Shown piece after piece: positions 1-5,865 of a stretch of DNA of 33,160 bases; position 1 is the first letter of the stretch, and each line of letters begins with the position of its first letter. Position numbers and translations under genes: made by a program. The notes beneath the pieces were generated by a model. It was not told the origin of the DNA, did no database searches, and saw only the letters and a list, made by a program, of their open reading frames with translations. The stretch comes from a bacterium (GTDB taxonomy: Bacteria > Myxococcota_A > UBA9160 > UBA6930). The DNA lies in the NCBI GenBank assembly GCA_024228115.1, contig JAAETT010000425.1, positions 1 to 33,160 of the forward strand, given 5' to 3'.

Positions 1-57
1 CGGAGCTGGCGATCCCGAGAGAAGGCCACCTTGAAAAACACACCCACAAAGGGCTAA
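1..57 (+). CDS. C-terminal tail of a transposition helper ATPase (IstB-like), partial
   Basis: Frame 1 is open from the window edge to TAA at 55-57. It encodes 18 residues beginning RSWRSREK and ending NTPTKG. IstB proteins often end with a G-x-S-[WY]-R stretch and a short variable tail, which fits. Its position just inside the direct-repeat terminus also fits istB as the last gene of an IS21 element. Too little is present for a firm call. Confidence 0.35.
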   Translation, partial: RSWRSREKATLKNTPTKG

Positions 58-86
58 TCACACCACACCTGTCTTGGGCGGCTCCC

Positions 87-135
87 TATGGCCGCTTTTC
101 AGACGTTCACGTATGGCCGGTTTTGAGGTGTTCAC
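87..135. repeat. Tandem 24-nt imperfect terminal repeats of the IS end
   Basis: Copy one (87-110) and copy two (112-135) both start TATGGCCG and end GTTCAC, and differ at four positions. The 25-nt period and position after the ORF tail suggest transposase-binding sites at an IS terminus. Copy two overlaps the end of the lipoprotein gene at 107-688. Confidence 0.55.
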
Positions 136-688
136 CGAGGGGTGAAGTAGTGAAGACACCCTGGGTGACGCTCAGGACCTCATCGCTATAGACTCGATCA
201 CTGCTCACTTCGATCAAGACGACTCGCACCGAGACACGATCAGATCGAAAGCCCCATTGGCTTGCGCGATCCTCCCAGTTCAGAATCTCTGGCCATACCA
301 AGTACCGGTGCCCGTGTTCATTGGCTGTCCATCGAGCCTCGTCCACAGTTGCTTTTTCGATAGCTGCTTCCGCTTCTGACGCGAACGTTGATAGATGTCG
401 AGTCAGAGCCAGGGTCATTGTTGTACCCGACCCTGCGTACTTGCGATTGCCATGGAACCCGTCCTCGGCCAATGCGACGTAGAACGACCCGCTCCGCGGA
501 AAACCTTGAGGCCCCGCTGCGACGTTGCTCCTGAACTCGTAGCGGTGGGTAAGCGGTATGCAAGCAGCGAGAGAGGAGACCACAACCAGCATGGGTAGTG
601 CTCCGGAGAGGGTGGCTACGTTGGAATGAAGAAACGAGCTGAAGAAAGCGGCCGATTCGTCCCGGAGACTGAGGATTGCACCCTTCAC
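107..688 (-). CDS. DUF4823-family lipoprotein, 3' end replaced by IS sequence
   Basis: This is a predicted envelope lipoprotein of 193 residues with a hydrophobic segment and lipobox ending at Cys43 (SSLAAC). The rest matches my memory of DUF4823 proteins: a YVAL-x-EDG block, an AGSGTTMT block, RYLVWPEILNWEDRASQW around residues 128-145, and a beta-rich end. Function is unknown. The start is GTG with GAGG 8 nt upstream. DUF4823 proteins normally continue for about 25 residues after the last beta strand. Here the final eight codons and the TGA are read from the IS-like terminal repeat, so the gene is probably truncated. The signal region is longer than usual, so a downstream start is possible. 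Confidence 0.6.
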   Translation of the reverse strand: MKGAILSLRDESAAFFSSFLHSNVATLSGALPMLVVVSSLAACIPLTHRYEFRSNVAAGPQGFPRSGSFYVALAEDGFHGNRKYAGSGTTMTLALTRHLSTFASEAEAAIEKATVDEARWTANEHGHRYLVWPEILNWEDRASQWGFRSDRVSVRVVLIEVSSDRVYSDEVLSVTQGVFTTSPLGEHLKTGHT

Positions 689-776
689 GGCTTTGCCTCT
701 CCATCAGCAATGAACTGCCAACATAGAGACCATACTCCGTAGACCGTCAGTGTCGCCTTCCTAGCGTCACGGGTGC

Positions 777-1010
777 GTGGCGCGAGAATCCGAATTCCTT
801 GAACGCAGCTTTGGCCTTGCTGTCCCGGCGAGGCGGGAAGCACTCGGACTGTCGCAGGAGCGACTCGCCGAAGAAGCGGGCATTCACCGCACCTATGTGA
901 GCCAGATCGAGCGCGGTGACGCGAACCCCACTCTGACCGTCATGGCGGCGCTGGCGAGCGCGGTCAACGTGCGGCTGAGCCGCCTGATCGGCGAGATGGA
1001 GTCAGGCTGA
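777..1010 (+). CDS. Small XRE-family HTH regulator
   Basis: A 77-aa protein that is almost only a Cro/C1-type helix-turn-helix. Residues 16-70 read as the five-helix fold, with the usual LGLSQERLAEEAGIHRTYVS recognition region and the IERGDANPTL turn that follows it. It starts at GTG. Single-domain proteins of this kind are dimeric DNA-binding repressors in mobile elements, toxin-antitoxin units, or as controllers of restriction-modification genes. No restriction or toxin gene is adjacent. Two dyad sequences at 1054-1094, just after its stop, could be binding sites for it or for another HTH protein. Target unknown. Confidence 0.8.
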   Translation: MARESEFLERSFGLAVPARREALGLSQERLAEEAGIHRTYVSQIERGDANPTLTVMAALASAVNVRLSRLIGEMESG

Positions 1011-1053
1011 AATCCTGAGGGGTGGCCCTTCAGTTGCTTCCATACCTCTCGCC

Positions 1054-1094
1054 GTGCAAACGTTTGCACGCTGCCTCTAGTGCAATCAATTGCA
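1054..1094. promoter_or_regulatory. Pair of operator-like dyads
   Basis: GTGCAAACGTTTGCAC at 1054-1069 is a perfect 16-bp palindrome. TGCAATCAATTGCA at 1081-1094 is a second dyad (6-bp arms, 2-bp spacer) sharing the TGCAA half-site. Their centres are 26 bp apart. The first resembles LacI/PurR-family operators (GCAAACGTTTGC core), but no such regulator is in view. They lie between the converging 3' ends of the XRE gene and the HTH gene at 1113-1571. A terminator is less likely because the dyad has no loop and no T-run. Confidence 0.5.
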
Positions 1095-1112
1095 GGCCAC
1101 CTGCCCCGGGGC

Positions 1113-1571
1113 CTATTCGACGAGACGATTTGCCTGGCATTCCGCACGACTAGCGGGCGGGCGCGTCGAAACCTTCGAGAAGGCGGGGAGACTGTCCCTC
1201 CGGCCTGCGGACCATGCTTCTAGCCGCTCCGCGGCCGACCCCGCGGCGTCCAAGAAGTACGATGCGACCCGAACCCTTACGGGAAGCGGCGTATCGTCGC
1301 TCTCAAGAGCTGCCTCCAATACTTCCAGCCCAAGCCGCGCCGCCTGGACCTGCCTACGGCGAAGATCAATCAGTCCGTCGATCTCTGCGTCCGCGGCCCG
1401 CTCCCGCGACTCCTCTAGCTGGTCGCAGAACTCCTCGTCCTTCAGCCACCTGTAGATCGTTGACCGCGAGCATCCCACCGCCCTCGCAGCTCCCGTCACC
1501 GTCCCGTGTTGGACCAGCGCCCTGACTACCCTCGCTCTCGCCGGGCTTTTTCTCGTCTCATTCCGTGCCAT
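1113..1571 (-). CDS. Helix-turn-helix protein of phage or mobile-element type
   Basis: A 152-aa protein. Residues about 10-45 form a resolvase/terminase-small-subunit-like HTH (VTGAARAVGCSRSTIYRWLK, then DEEF), followed by an acidic alpha-helical region (EESRERAADAEIDGLIDLRRR). The C-terminal 60 residues are not recognised. Such proteins occur in phages and islands, where some are terminase small subunits and many are unassigned. No terminase large subunit is nearby, so DNA binding is as far as I go. I chose ATG at 1571, which has a GGGGGA tract about 5 nt upstream; GTG at 1583 in frame lacks a good site. It diverges from the RT unit across about 40 bp. Confidence 0.6.
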   Translation of the reverse strand: MARNETRKSPARARVVRALVQHGTVTGAARAVGCSRSTIYRWLKDEEFCDQLEESRERAADAEIDGLIDLRRRQVQAARLGLEVLEAALESDDTPLPVRVRVASYFLDAAGSAAERLEAWSAGRRDSLPAFSKVSTRPPASRAECQANRLVE

Positions 1572-1612
1572 AGTGTCCCCCACCCTGAACTATCGGTTGC
1601 TGTCCCCACCGA
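1572..1612. promoter_or_regulatory. Short divergent gap with a repeated TGTCCCC-ACC motif
   Basis: The 41 bp between the HTH gene and the 224-aa gene hold two direct copies of one motif: TGTCCCCCACC at 1574-1584 and TGTCCCCACC at 1601-1610, 27 bp apart. The minus-strand copy next to the HTH start doubles as its ribosome-binding region. The spacing is close to helical phase, which suits a regulator binding here. I see no clear -35/-10 pair. Confidence 0.3.
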
Positions 1613-2287
1613 TTGGAGGAGGCGGACGAACTGGCTCAGAATAGAGACAGACGGACGAGAGGGGCGGCGGCCTGGGCGGCACTCCTCGCCGAACCAGACT
1701 CCCACTCCGCTCGACTCCGTGACCTCGCCGCGAAGATTCGAGCGAACCTCGACGAAGGCGACGCCGACCAACGCGATCTGACCGTCGAGGAGTTCGAGAT
1801 CATTGCTTGGGCAATACTCGACGCGGCACGGGTTCCGGCGATGGAGAATGCTCTCGACGATCTTCGCGATGAAGATCGAAGGGCTCACAAGGCGTTCCGG
1901 AAGGGCACTGGCAAACCAAAAAAGAAGTTCTACGAGGCCGCGAGGATCAAGGGCTGGGTAGCGCCCAAAGGTGAGCAAACCTCATCAGTCTATCCGGAGG
2001 AGCTTGAATTCATGTACTCGGTCCTGGTCGGGCCCAACGGAACTGTTGACATCGGGGACCGATTCGCGCTTGGCCAGGACGACGAAGGCCATCACCTTTT
2101 CGATACTCCGATGAGTCCCGAGAATGCAATCGAGGCGCTGGCACTCATCTTCGGTGCGAAATCGCCCGACGCTTGTCGGGCTGAACTCCACCGCAGAAGG
2201 GAATTCTGGAAGGGATCGGAATGGGCCGAGTTCGGCCCGGACCTAAGCTCGCTGCCCCACCGGTACGAGACCTTCAAGAAACCGTAG
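1613..2287 (+). CDS. Unknown 224-aa protein, first gene of the RT unit
   Basis: I do not recognise the family. The sequence is soluble, acidic in the first third, and predicted mostly helical (LRDLAAKIRANL, then FEIIAWAILDAAR). It has a basic patch (GTGKPKKKFYEAARIKGW, around residues 107-124) and a C-terminal helical section. There are no membrane segments or metal motifs. The start is uncertain. TTG at 1613 has no ribosome site, while a strong AGGAGG at 1617-1622 lies 8 nt before an in-frame CTG at 1631; no in-frame ATG occurs until about codon 78. It ends 71 nt before the RT gene on the same strand, so it is probably co-transcribed and may be the RT's partner or effector. Confidence 0.55.
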   Translation: MEEADELAQNRDRRTRGAAAWAALLAEPDSHSARLRDLAAKIRANLDEGDADQRDLTVEEFEIIAWAILDAARVPAMENALDDLRDEDRRAHKAFRKGTGKPKKKFYEAARIKGWVAPKGEQTSSVYPEELEFMYSVLVGPNGTVDIGDRFALGQDDEGHHLFDTPMSPENAIEALALIFGAKSPDACRAELHRRREFWKGSEWAEFGPDLSSLPHRYETFKKP

Positions 2288-2294
2288 TTCGGCG

Positions 2295-2343
2295 TCACAT
2301 TTCGGGACCCAGTTTGTGATAGGCGATCCGGAGCCGAGTCCCG
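2295..2343 (+). other. Competing hairpins in the RT upstream gap (possible ncRNA or attenuator)
   Basis: In the 71-nt gap before the RT gene, CGGGAC (2303-2308) can pair with GTCCCG (2338-2343), enclosing GGC/GCC at 2322-2324 and 2333-2335. An alternative stem pairs TCACA (2295-2299) with TGTGA (2315-2319) and excludes the first. Retron RTs usually have an msr-msd RNA just upstream, but this gap is short for one and I found no long a1/a2 flanking repeat. This could be part of such an RNA overlapping the preceding gene, or only a small regulatory structure. Confidence 0.3.
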
Positions 2344-2358
2344 CAGAGTCATCTCACG

Positions 2359-3507
2359 ATGACGAAAGCCAACCGACACGCCACTGAAGCTCCGGAGCCC
2401 CGCGCCGTTGAATCCACTGTCGCGACACCGCGACGGACTGACGATTCAGTAACTACTGAACCGCCTTCACGCCCGGTAAACACAACTGTTTATCGTAAGA
2501 ACGGTGATGGGGTTCCGGACGCTCTTGGATTCGGTCTTTCCCCTCAGACTGTCGAGGAAGTCGCGAGCATGCTTGGTGTTCGGGAGCCCGATCTTCGCTG
2601 TGTATTCCAGCACTCCGCGGATGATCTCTACACGCCCTGGTTCGCCCGAAAACGGGGCGGTGGGCGAAGGCCGATCCGGGAACCTGCGCGTGAACTCATG
2701 AAGATCCAGAGTGCAATCTGCGATCTGCTCTCGGAGAGCTTCATTCCCGGCCCCGCCGTATGCGGATACGCTCGCGGTCGGGGCATCATCCATGCCGCCC
2801 GTCCGCATGTAGGCGCTCGCTTGCTCCTTGGTTTCGACTACGACGACTTCTTCGAGTCGATCCGGCCCGACAATGTCGCTGGTGCCTTGGGTCGGTACCT
2901 GCCTTCTCACACTCTGAACGCGAAGCTCGCTCTCATTCGGCTCTGCTTTTTTGAAGACCGACTTCCGCAGGGGTCACCTTGCTCGGGGATCCTCTCGAAC
3001 CTCGCTTGCATCCGGGTCGACAAGCGGCTCGCACATCTCGCGATCGAGTACGAATGCGAGTTCACGCGCTATGGAGACGATCATTTCTTCTCCACCACAA
3101 GGCCGCGATTCCCTGCCGAAATCGTACACCTACTCCCCTCCGGAACCTGCGCGTTGGGAACGGCAGTAACCGAGGCCATTCGAGCTTCCGACTTCGCTGT
3201 CAATGGCAGAAAAACCAGATTGCTCGGACAACACCAGCAGATGCGGCTGCTGGGCATGGTAGTGAACACGCGCCTCAATCTGCCAAGGACCTACACGAAC
3301 TCCCTTGGCAGGGCCATCTTCACCATCGAAAGATTCGGTCCGTGCGTCGCGCATCAACGGCTTCGAATCAGCCCCAAGAAGAGCATTGAGAACGTCGTCA
3401 AGGGCCGACTCGCACATTTCGGGCACGTAGTAGGAAAGACCGACCCCAGATATCTTCGCTTCAAAGATCGGCTCGACCGCGCTCTGGACTCAAGTGATGC
3501 GTCATGA
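2359..3507 (+). CDS. Retron-like reverse transcriptase
   Basis: A 382-aa protein with the ordered RT blocks. RPIREPARELMKIQSAI is at 104-120 (RT1) and AVCGYARGRGIIHA starts at 133 (RT2). FDYDDFFESI at 159-168 holds the first catalytic Asp160, and LPQGSPCSGILSNL at 202-215 is RT4. RYGDDHFFS at 237-245 holds Asp240 and Asp241. VNGRKTRLL (RT6) and RLLGMVVNTRLNLPRTY (RT7) follow. The C-terminal GRLAHFGHVVGKTDPRYLRF thumb resembles retron RTs. RT7 has LLG where retrons usually have VTG, and the catalytic box is YGDD instead of YADD. The first 50 residues are Pro/Thr-rich and probably disordered. It starts at ATG without a strong ribosome site. I infer a defence RT, either a retron relative or an unassigned group. 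It sits in an integrated island between two unknown genes and overlaps the next by ATGA. Confidence 0.9.
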   Translation: MTKANRHATEAPEPRAVESTVATPRRTDDSVTTEPPSRPVNTTVYRKNGDGVPDALGFGLSPQTVEEVASMLGVREPDLRCVFQHSADDLYTPWFARKRGGGRRPIREPARELMKIQSAICDLLSESFIPGPAVCGYARGRGIIHAARPHVGARLLLGFDYDDFFESIRPDNVAGALGRYLPSHTLNAKLALIRLCFFEDRLPQGSPCSGILSNLACIRVDKRLAHLAIEYECEFTRYGDDHFFSTTRPRFPAEIVHLLPSGTCALGTAVTEAIRASDFAVNGRKTRLLGQHQQMRLLGMVVNTRLNLPRTYTNSLGRAIFTIERFGPCVAHQRLRISPKKSIENVVKGRLAHFGHVVGKTDPRYLRFKDRLDRALDSSDAS

Positions 3508-3890
3508 AGCGGCTGGACTTCGAACTTGCCGAGGCGGAATTCGATCTCATCGAGCGGGCGCACCGCGCAGAAGAAGCGAGCAGATCCAGAAAGCTGCCCC
3601 GAGGTCTCTTCTTTGACATCTTGGCCCGTCGGCTCCTGGCGGCGACTGAACCTTCCGTTGTGCGCCCCGTCGGCGGTCCCGCTCAGGGGCAACGCAGAAT
3701 CCTCTATTGGGTGCGCGTGCAGCCGCAACAAGAACGGCGAATCAACCAGGCACTGCGGTGCATTGCGGATGCGACGGGCCAGCACCGGCGCGCTCAACAG
3801 CTCGCGATCCTTTGCACGTTGCACCCTGCCGACGGAACCAGACTCGGGACCCAAACAAAGCCGCAGCACCCCGACAGGGCAAGCAACTGA
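3504..3890 (+). CDS. Unknown 128-aa protein overlapping the RT gene
   Basis: I recognise no family. The ATG at 3504 overlaps the RT stop in an ATGA, which indicates translational coupling and a joint role. Residues 1-48 are amphipathic helix with alternating acidic and basic patches (ELAEAEFDLIERAH, then GLFFDILARRLLA). A WVRVQPQQERRINQALRCIADATG stretch around residues 68-91 follows, then a polar, Pro-rich tail. There is no signal peptide or catalytic motif. In retron and DRT systems the adjacent small gene is often the toxin or effector; that role here is inference only. Confidence 0.6.
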   Translation: MKRLDFELAEAEFDLIERAHRAEEASRSRKLPRGLFFDILARRLLAATEPSVVRPVGGPAQGQRRILYWVRVQPQQERRINQALRCIADATGQHRRAQQLAILCTLHPADGTRLGTQTKPQHPDRASN

Positions 3891-3893
3891 GAG

Positions 3894-5108
3894 ATGGCTG
3901 TATCGCCCCCGGCAACTTGGCCTTCCCATCCGGGCATAAGACGTGGTACGTCTTGGGTCGCGGTGAAGAATTGGGGCAAGGTATTCGAGCGACCAGGCAA
4001 GGGGGGAACGCGTCGCCATTGGCTCGACTTCGGACGGCACGGAAAGCTCTACTCCCACAAGGGGGTGCCGTTCGAGGGTCGTGAGCAGGCAGAGGCGTTG
4101 CTCAGAACCGTGAGGATTCTCGCACAAGAGGTGGGCAAGAACGGGGCCATCGACCGATTTGCGCCGGTGGCGTCGCCCAAGCGGCGAGTGGGCGTCTGGC
4201 TGAAGTCTTGGCTCTTGGACTTCGAGGAAATGGTCAAATCGGGCGACCGAGCGCCTCGGACGCTACGAGAATACAGCCGCTGGGCGAAGCCGGGCGGTCA
4301 CTTCGACTTCTGGCGGAACCGCTCGATCCTGCTCATCGGGCCAATGGCGTCAAAGGAGTTTCTGCGCTGGCTCCGCCTGCGTGGAGTGCAGGGCAAGACC
4401 GCATGGAACGTCGTTGCTGGCTTTCATGCGTTTTTGGCGTGGCTCGTCGAAATCGAGGAACTCGAACGCGTCCCCAAGCTCATGTGGCCCAAGAAGCACA
4501 GTCCCAAGACATCAGTGATCGGTATCGAGACGCAGCAGGCCATTCTCGATGCGATTCCTGAAGACGCACGTGGGGTCTACTTGGCTATGGCTCGCCTTTG
4601 TGTTCGGCCGAGCGAGGCCGTGGTGATGAACGCACGCCAGCTCTGTGCCGACGGCTGGGTCAATGTGGATGTGAGCCGTGCTGATCGCACAATCGGCTCC
4701 GGGGAGAAGTCCATCAAGAACGATGAGGCGAAGAGGCTGCCGCTACCCGATGACCTCGCTGAGTGGATCAATCGATGGGTGCCCGCGGAAGACCGTCTTC
4801 GCCGCAAGGTTCTGTTCAACAACCCGAGAACGGGCGGACCCTGGAGCGAGGCGGCCCTTCGTCGCCAGTGGTATCGAGCCTGTGACGAGGTCGGCGTGAA
4901 AATCAGCCTCTACCAGGGCACGAAGCACTCCACGGCCACGGAACTTCGTCGCCGAGGCATCGCGCTCGATGTGATTCAGCAGCTTTGCGGGCACAGAGAC
5001 CAGAGAAGCACCGAGGTCTATGCAAAGCTGGGCGAGGAGGCGCTGGTCGAGGCCATCAGCCTCCCGAGGATTGGCTCAGCGCGCCGATCGAACCGACAAG
5101 ACACCTAG
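3894..5108 (+). CDS. Tyrosine recombinase (island integrase)
   Basis: A 404-aa site-specific recombinase. The N-terminal arm-binding segment (RHWLDFGRHGKLYSHKG, about 41-57) and a core-binding SAM-like region (about 100-190) precede the catalytic domain. There CVRPSEA gives Arg238, the KNDEAKRLPLP strand gives the beta-hairpin Lys (275 or 280), CGHRDQRST gives His367, and Tyr376 is the nucleophile. The usual HxxR box reads QGTKHS, so Lys344 replaces the second Arg and Gln341 the first His; I have seen Lys at that place in island integrases, so activity is plausible. It begins 4 nt after the 128-aa gene and ends 72 nt from the tmRNA 3' end, the usual arrangement of an integrase beside its attachment site. 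Confidence 0.93.
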   Translation: MAVSPPATWPSHPGIRRGTSWVAVKNWGKVFERPGKGGTRRHWLDFGRHGKLYSHKGVPFEGREQAEALLRTVRILAQEVGKNGAIDRFAPVASPKRRVGVWLKSWLLDFEEMVKSGDRAPRTLREYSRWAKPGGHFDFWRNRSILLIGPMASKEFLRWLRLRGVQGKTAWNVVAGFHAFLAWLVEIEELERVPKLMWPKKHSPKTSVIGIETQQAILDAIPEDARGVYLAMARLCVRPSEAVVMNARQLCADGWVNVDVSRADRTIGSGEKSIKNDEAKRLPLPDDLAEWINRWVPAEDRLRRKVLFNNPRTGGPWSEAALRRQWYRACDEVGVKISLYQGTKHSTATELRRRGIALDVIQQLCGHRDQRSTEVYAKLGEEALVEAISLPRIGSARRSNRQDT

Positions 5109-5118
5109 AGCCCCGATT

Positions 5119-5142
5119 GCCTCCAGTGTTCCTCCTGGAGGC
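5119..5142. terminator. Hairpin between integrase and ssrA (possible bidirectional terminator)
   Basis: GCCTCCAG (5119-5126) and CTGGAGGC (5135-5142) form a perfect 8-bp stem with an 8-nt loop, 10 nt after the integrase stop and 37 nt beyond the tmRNA 3' end. It lies between convergent transcripts, which fits termination. Neither side has a clear T-run, so the call is tentative. Confidence 0.4.
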
Positions 5143-5179
5143 CAACGCGCTCGCAAGTAGTTGATCTTGCTAGGTGATT

Positions 5180-5212
5180 TGGTGGAGGCGGCGGGAATCG
5201 AACCCGCGTCCG
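5180..5212. other. Candidate attachment site: tmRNA 3' end
   Basis: The last ~33 nt of ssrA (T-arm, acceptor strand, CCA) border the integrase side of the accessory region. Tyrosine recombinases often use tRNA and tmRNA 3' ends and restore them on integration. The exact crossover core cannot be set without the other junction. I found no second copy in 1-5179, so it should lie left of the window. Confidence 0.5.
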
Positions 5213-5547
5213 CGTAATGTCCAGCGGCCGCGTCTACGTGCGTAGTCCTCGCTCGATCTCGGGGAGCCCAGTCGCGAGGACGAGAGAAGGGCTTCCCTTG
5301 GCAGACATCAATCTCGCCGTTCGGTAGCGGCTTGCCAGCGGCCGACGGCCAGCCTTCTGATGACGCCCGCGATCCCCTAGAAGGCGTCGAGGACGGACGT
5401 CGCTACGCCAGTGTCAACTAGGCAGCGAGAGCGTAGTTATCGTCGGCAGATATAAAGCTACCAACAGTGCCACGGGATTAACGAGGATCGTAGCCTCCTC
5501 GGCACGCAGCGAACGCCTTCAACCACCCGTCGAAGCCGATCGCCCCC
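5180..5547 (-). ncRNA. ssrA: tmRNA (transfer-messenger RNA)
   Basis: This RNA rescues stalled ribosomes with SmpB. The 5' end GGGGGCG (minus strand from 5547) followed by a GGCTTCGACGG stretch, and the 3' end with a T-arm (GGTTCGATTCC) and CCA at 5182-5180, are the tRNA-like ends. The seven acceptor pairs form, with a G3-U wobble that is the alanine identity element. The tag frame runs from 5447 to 5418: GCC GAC GAT AAC TAC GCT CTC GCT GCC TAG, giving ADDNYALAA, close to the known proteobacterial tag. Length is 368 nt. CCA is encoded. The partner gene smpB is at 12143-12622. An island integrase faces the 3' end. Confidence 0.96.
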
Positions 5548-5865
5548 ACGCCGGAGCCCCTTCCGAAGAAGGCACATCCGGAGTCCCCAAAGCCTAGGAA
5601 CGGCGCCAAGGGTTGGCAAATCCGCCTGATGAGCCCCGGAAAGGCGTGTCCGCGATCACCAATGCTCCGTCGAGCTTGGAATTCTCGTATGTCACACGCA
5701 GCTCGGCGGAGCTTCACTCGCATTTCTTGCGCAAAGCGTTTGTTGCCGGTCGTCTTCCGTGAGAGCGCTCACGCAGGCGGGGGTCTCCAACTCCGAAAGC
5801 ATGGCCTCAGCGATTGGGTCGATCGACCCATCGCATCACGATCTTTTCGCACGAGGCCCGAACCC
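5548..5865. other. 318-bp intergenic region between ssrA and the repeat-protein gene
   Basis: It separates divergent transcripts, so it should hold the ssrA promoter (minus) and the promoter and leader of the gene at 5866 (plus). I see no convincing -35/-10 pair. Present are an inverted repeat GTGAG-AGCG-CTCAC (5759-5772) and a perfect palindrome at 5815-5830. An in-frame open stretch back to 5629 exists but lacks a coding look, and the signal peptide begins at 5866. Confidence 0.5.
5815..5830. promoter_or_regulatory. 16-bp perfect palindrome in the leader
   Basis: TGGGTCGATCGACCCA is fully self-complementary and lies 35 nt before the ATG at 5866. Its position suits an operator or, in RNA, a small structure near the ribosome site. 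No regulator can be named. Confidence 0.4.

Larger units (their letters stand above)
1..135 (+). mobile_element. End of an IS21-family-like element (partial)
   Basis: A short reading-frame tail ending at 57 is followed by two copies of a 24-nt imperfect direct repeat (87-110 and 112-135, 20 of 24 positions equal) that end in GTTCAC. Repeated terminal blocks beyond the istB stop are typical of IS21-family ends, and the second copy would put the element boundary at about 134. The sequence beyond it looks like a chromosomal gene entered from its 3' side. The rest of the element lies outside the window. The family call is by pattern only; another multi-repeat-ended element is possible. Confidence 0.45.

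Noticed and set aside
2288-2358. A complete retron msr-msd
   Set aside because: There is no long a1/a2 pair flanking a priming guanosine that I can see, and the gap is only 71 nt; only small hairpins are reported.
2359-3507. Group II intron RT or RNA-dependent RNA polymerase because of YGDD
   Set aside because: There is no maturase X or HNH domain, no intron RNA around it, and RT blocks 1-7 follow the retron pattern.
3354-4127. 257-aa minus-strand open frame across the RT end and integrase start
   Set aside because: It overlaps three plus-strand genes, one of which has clear recombinase residues, and matches nothing known.
5629-5865. N-terminal extension of the repeat protein
   Set aside because: The signal peptide begins at 5866, and the extension overlaps the leader dyads and has no family look.
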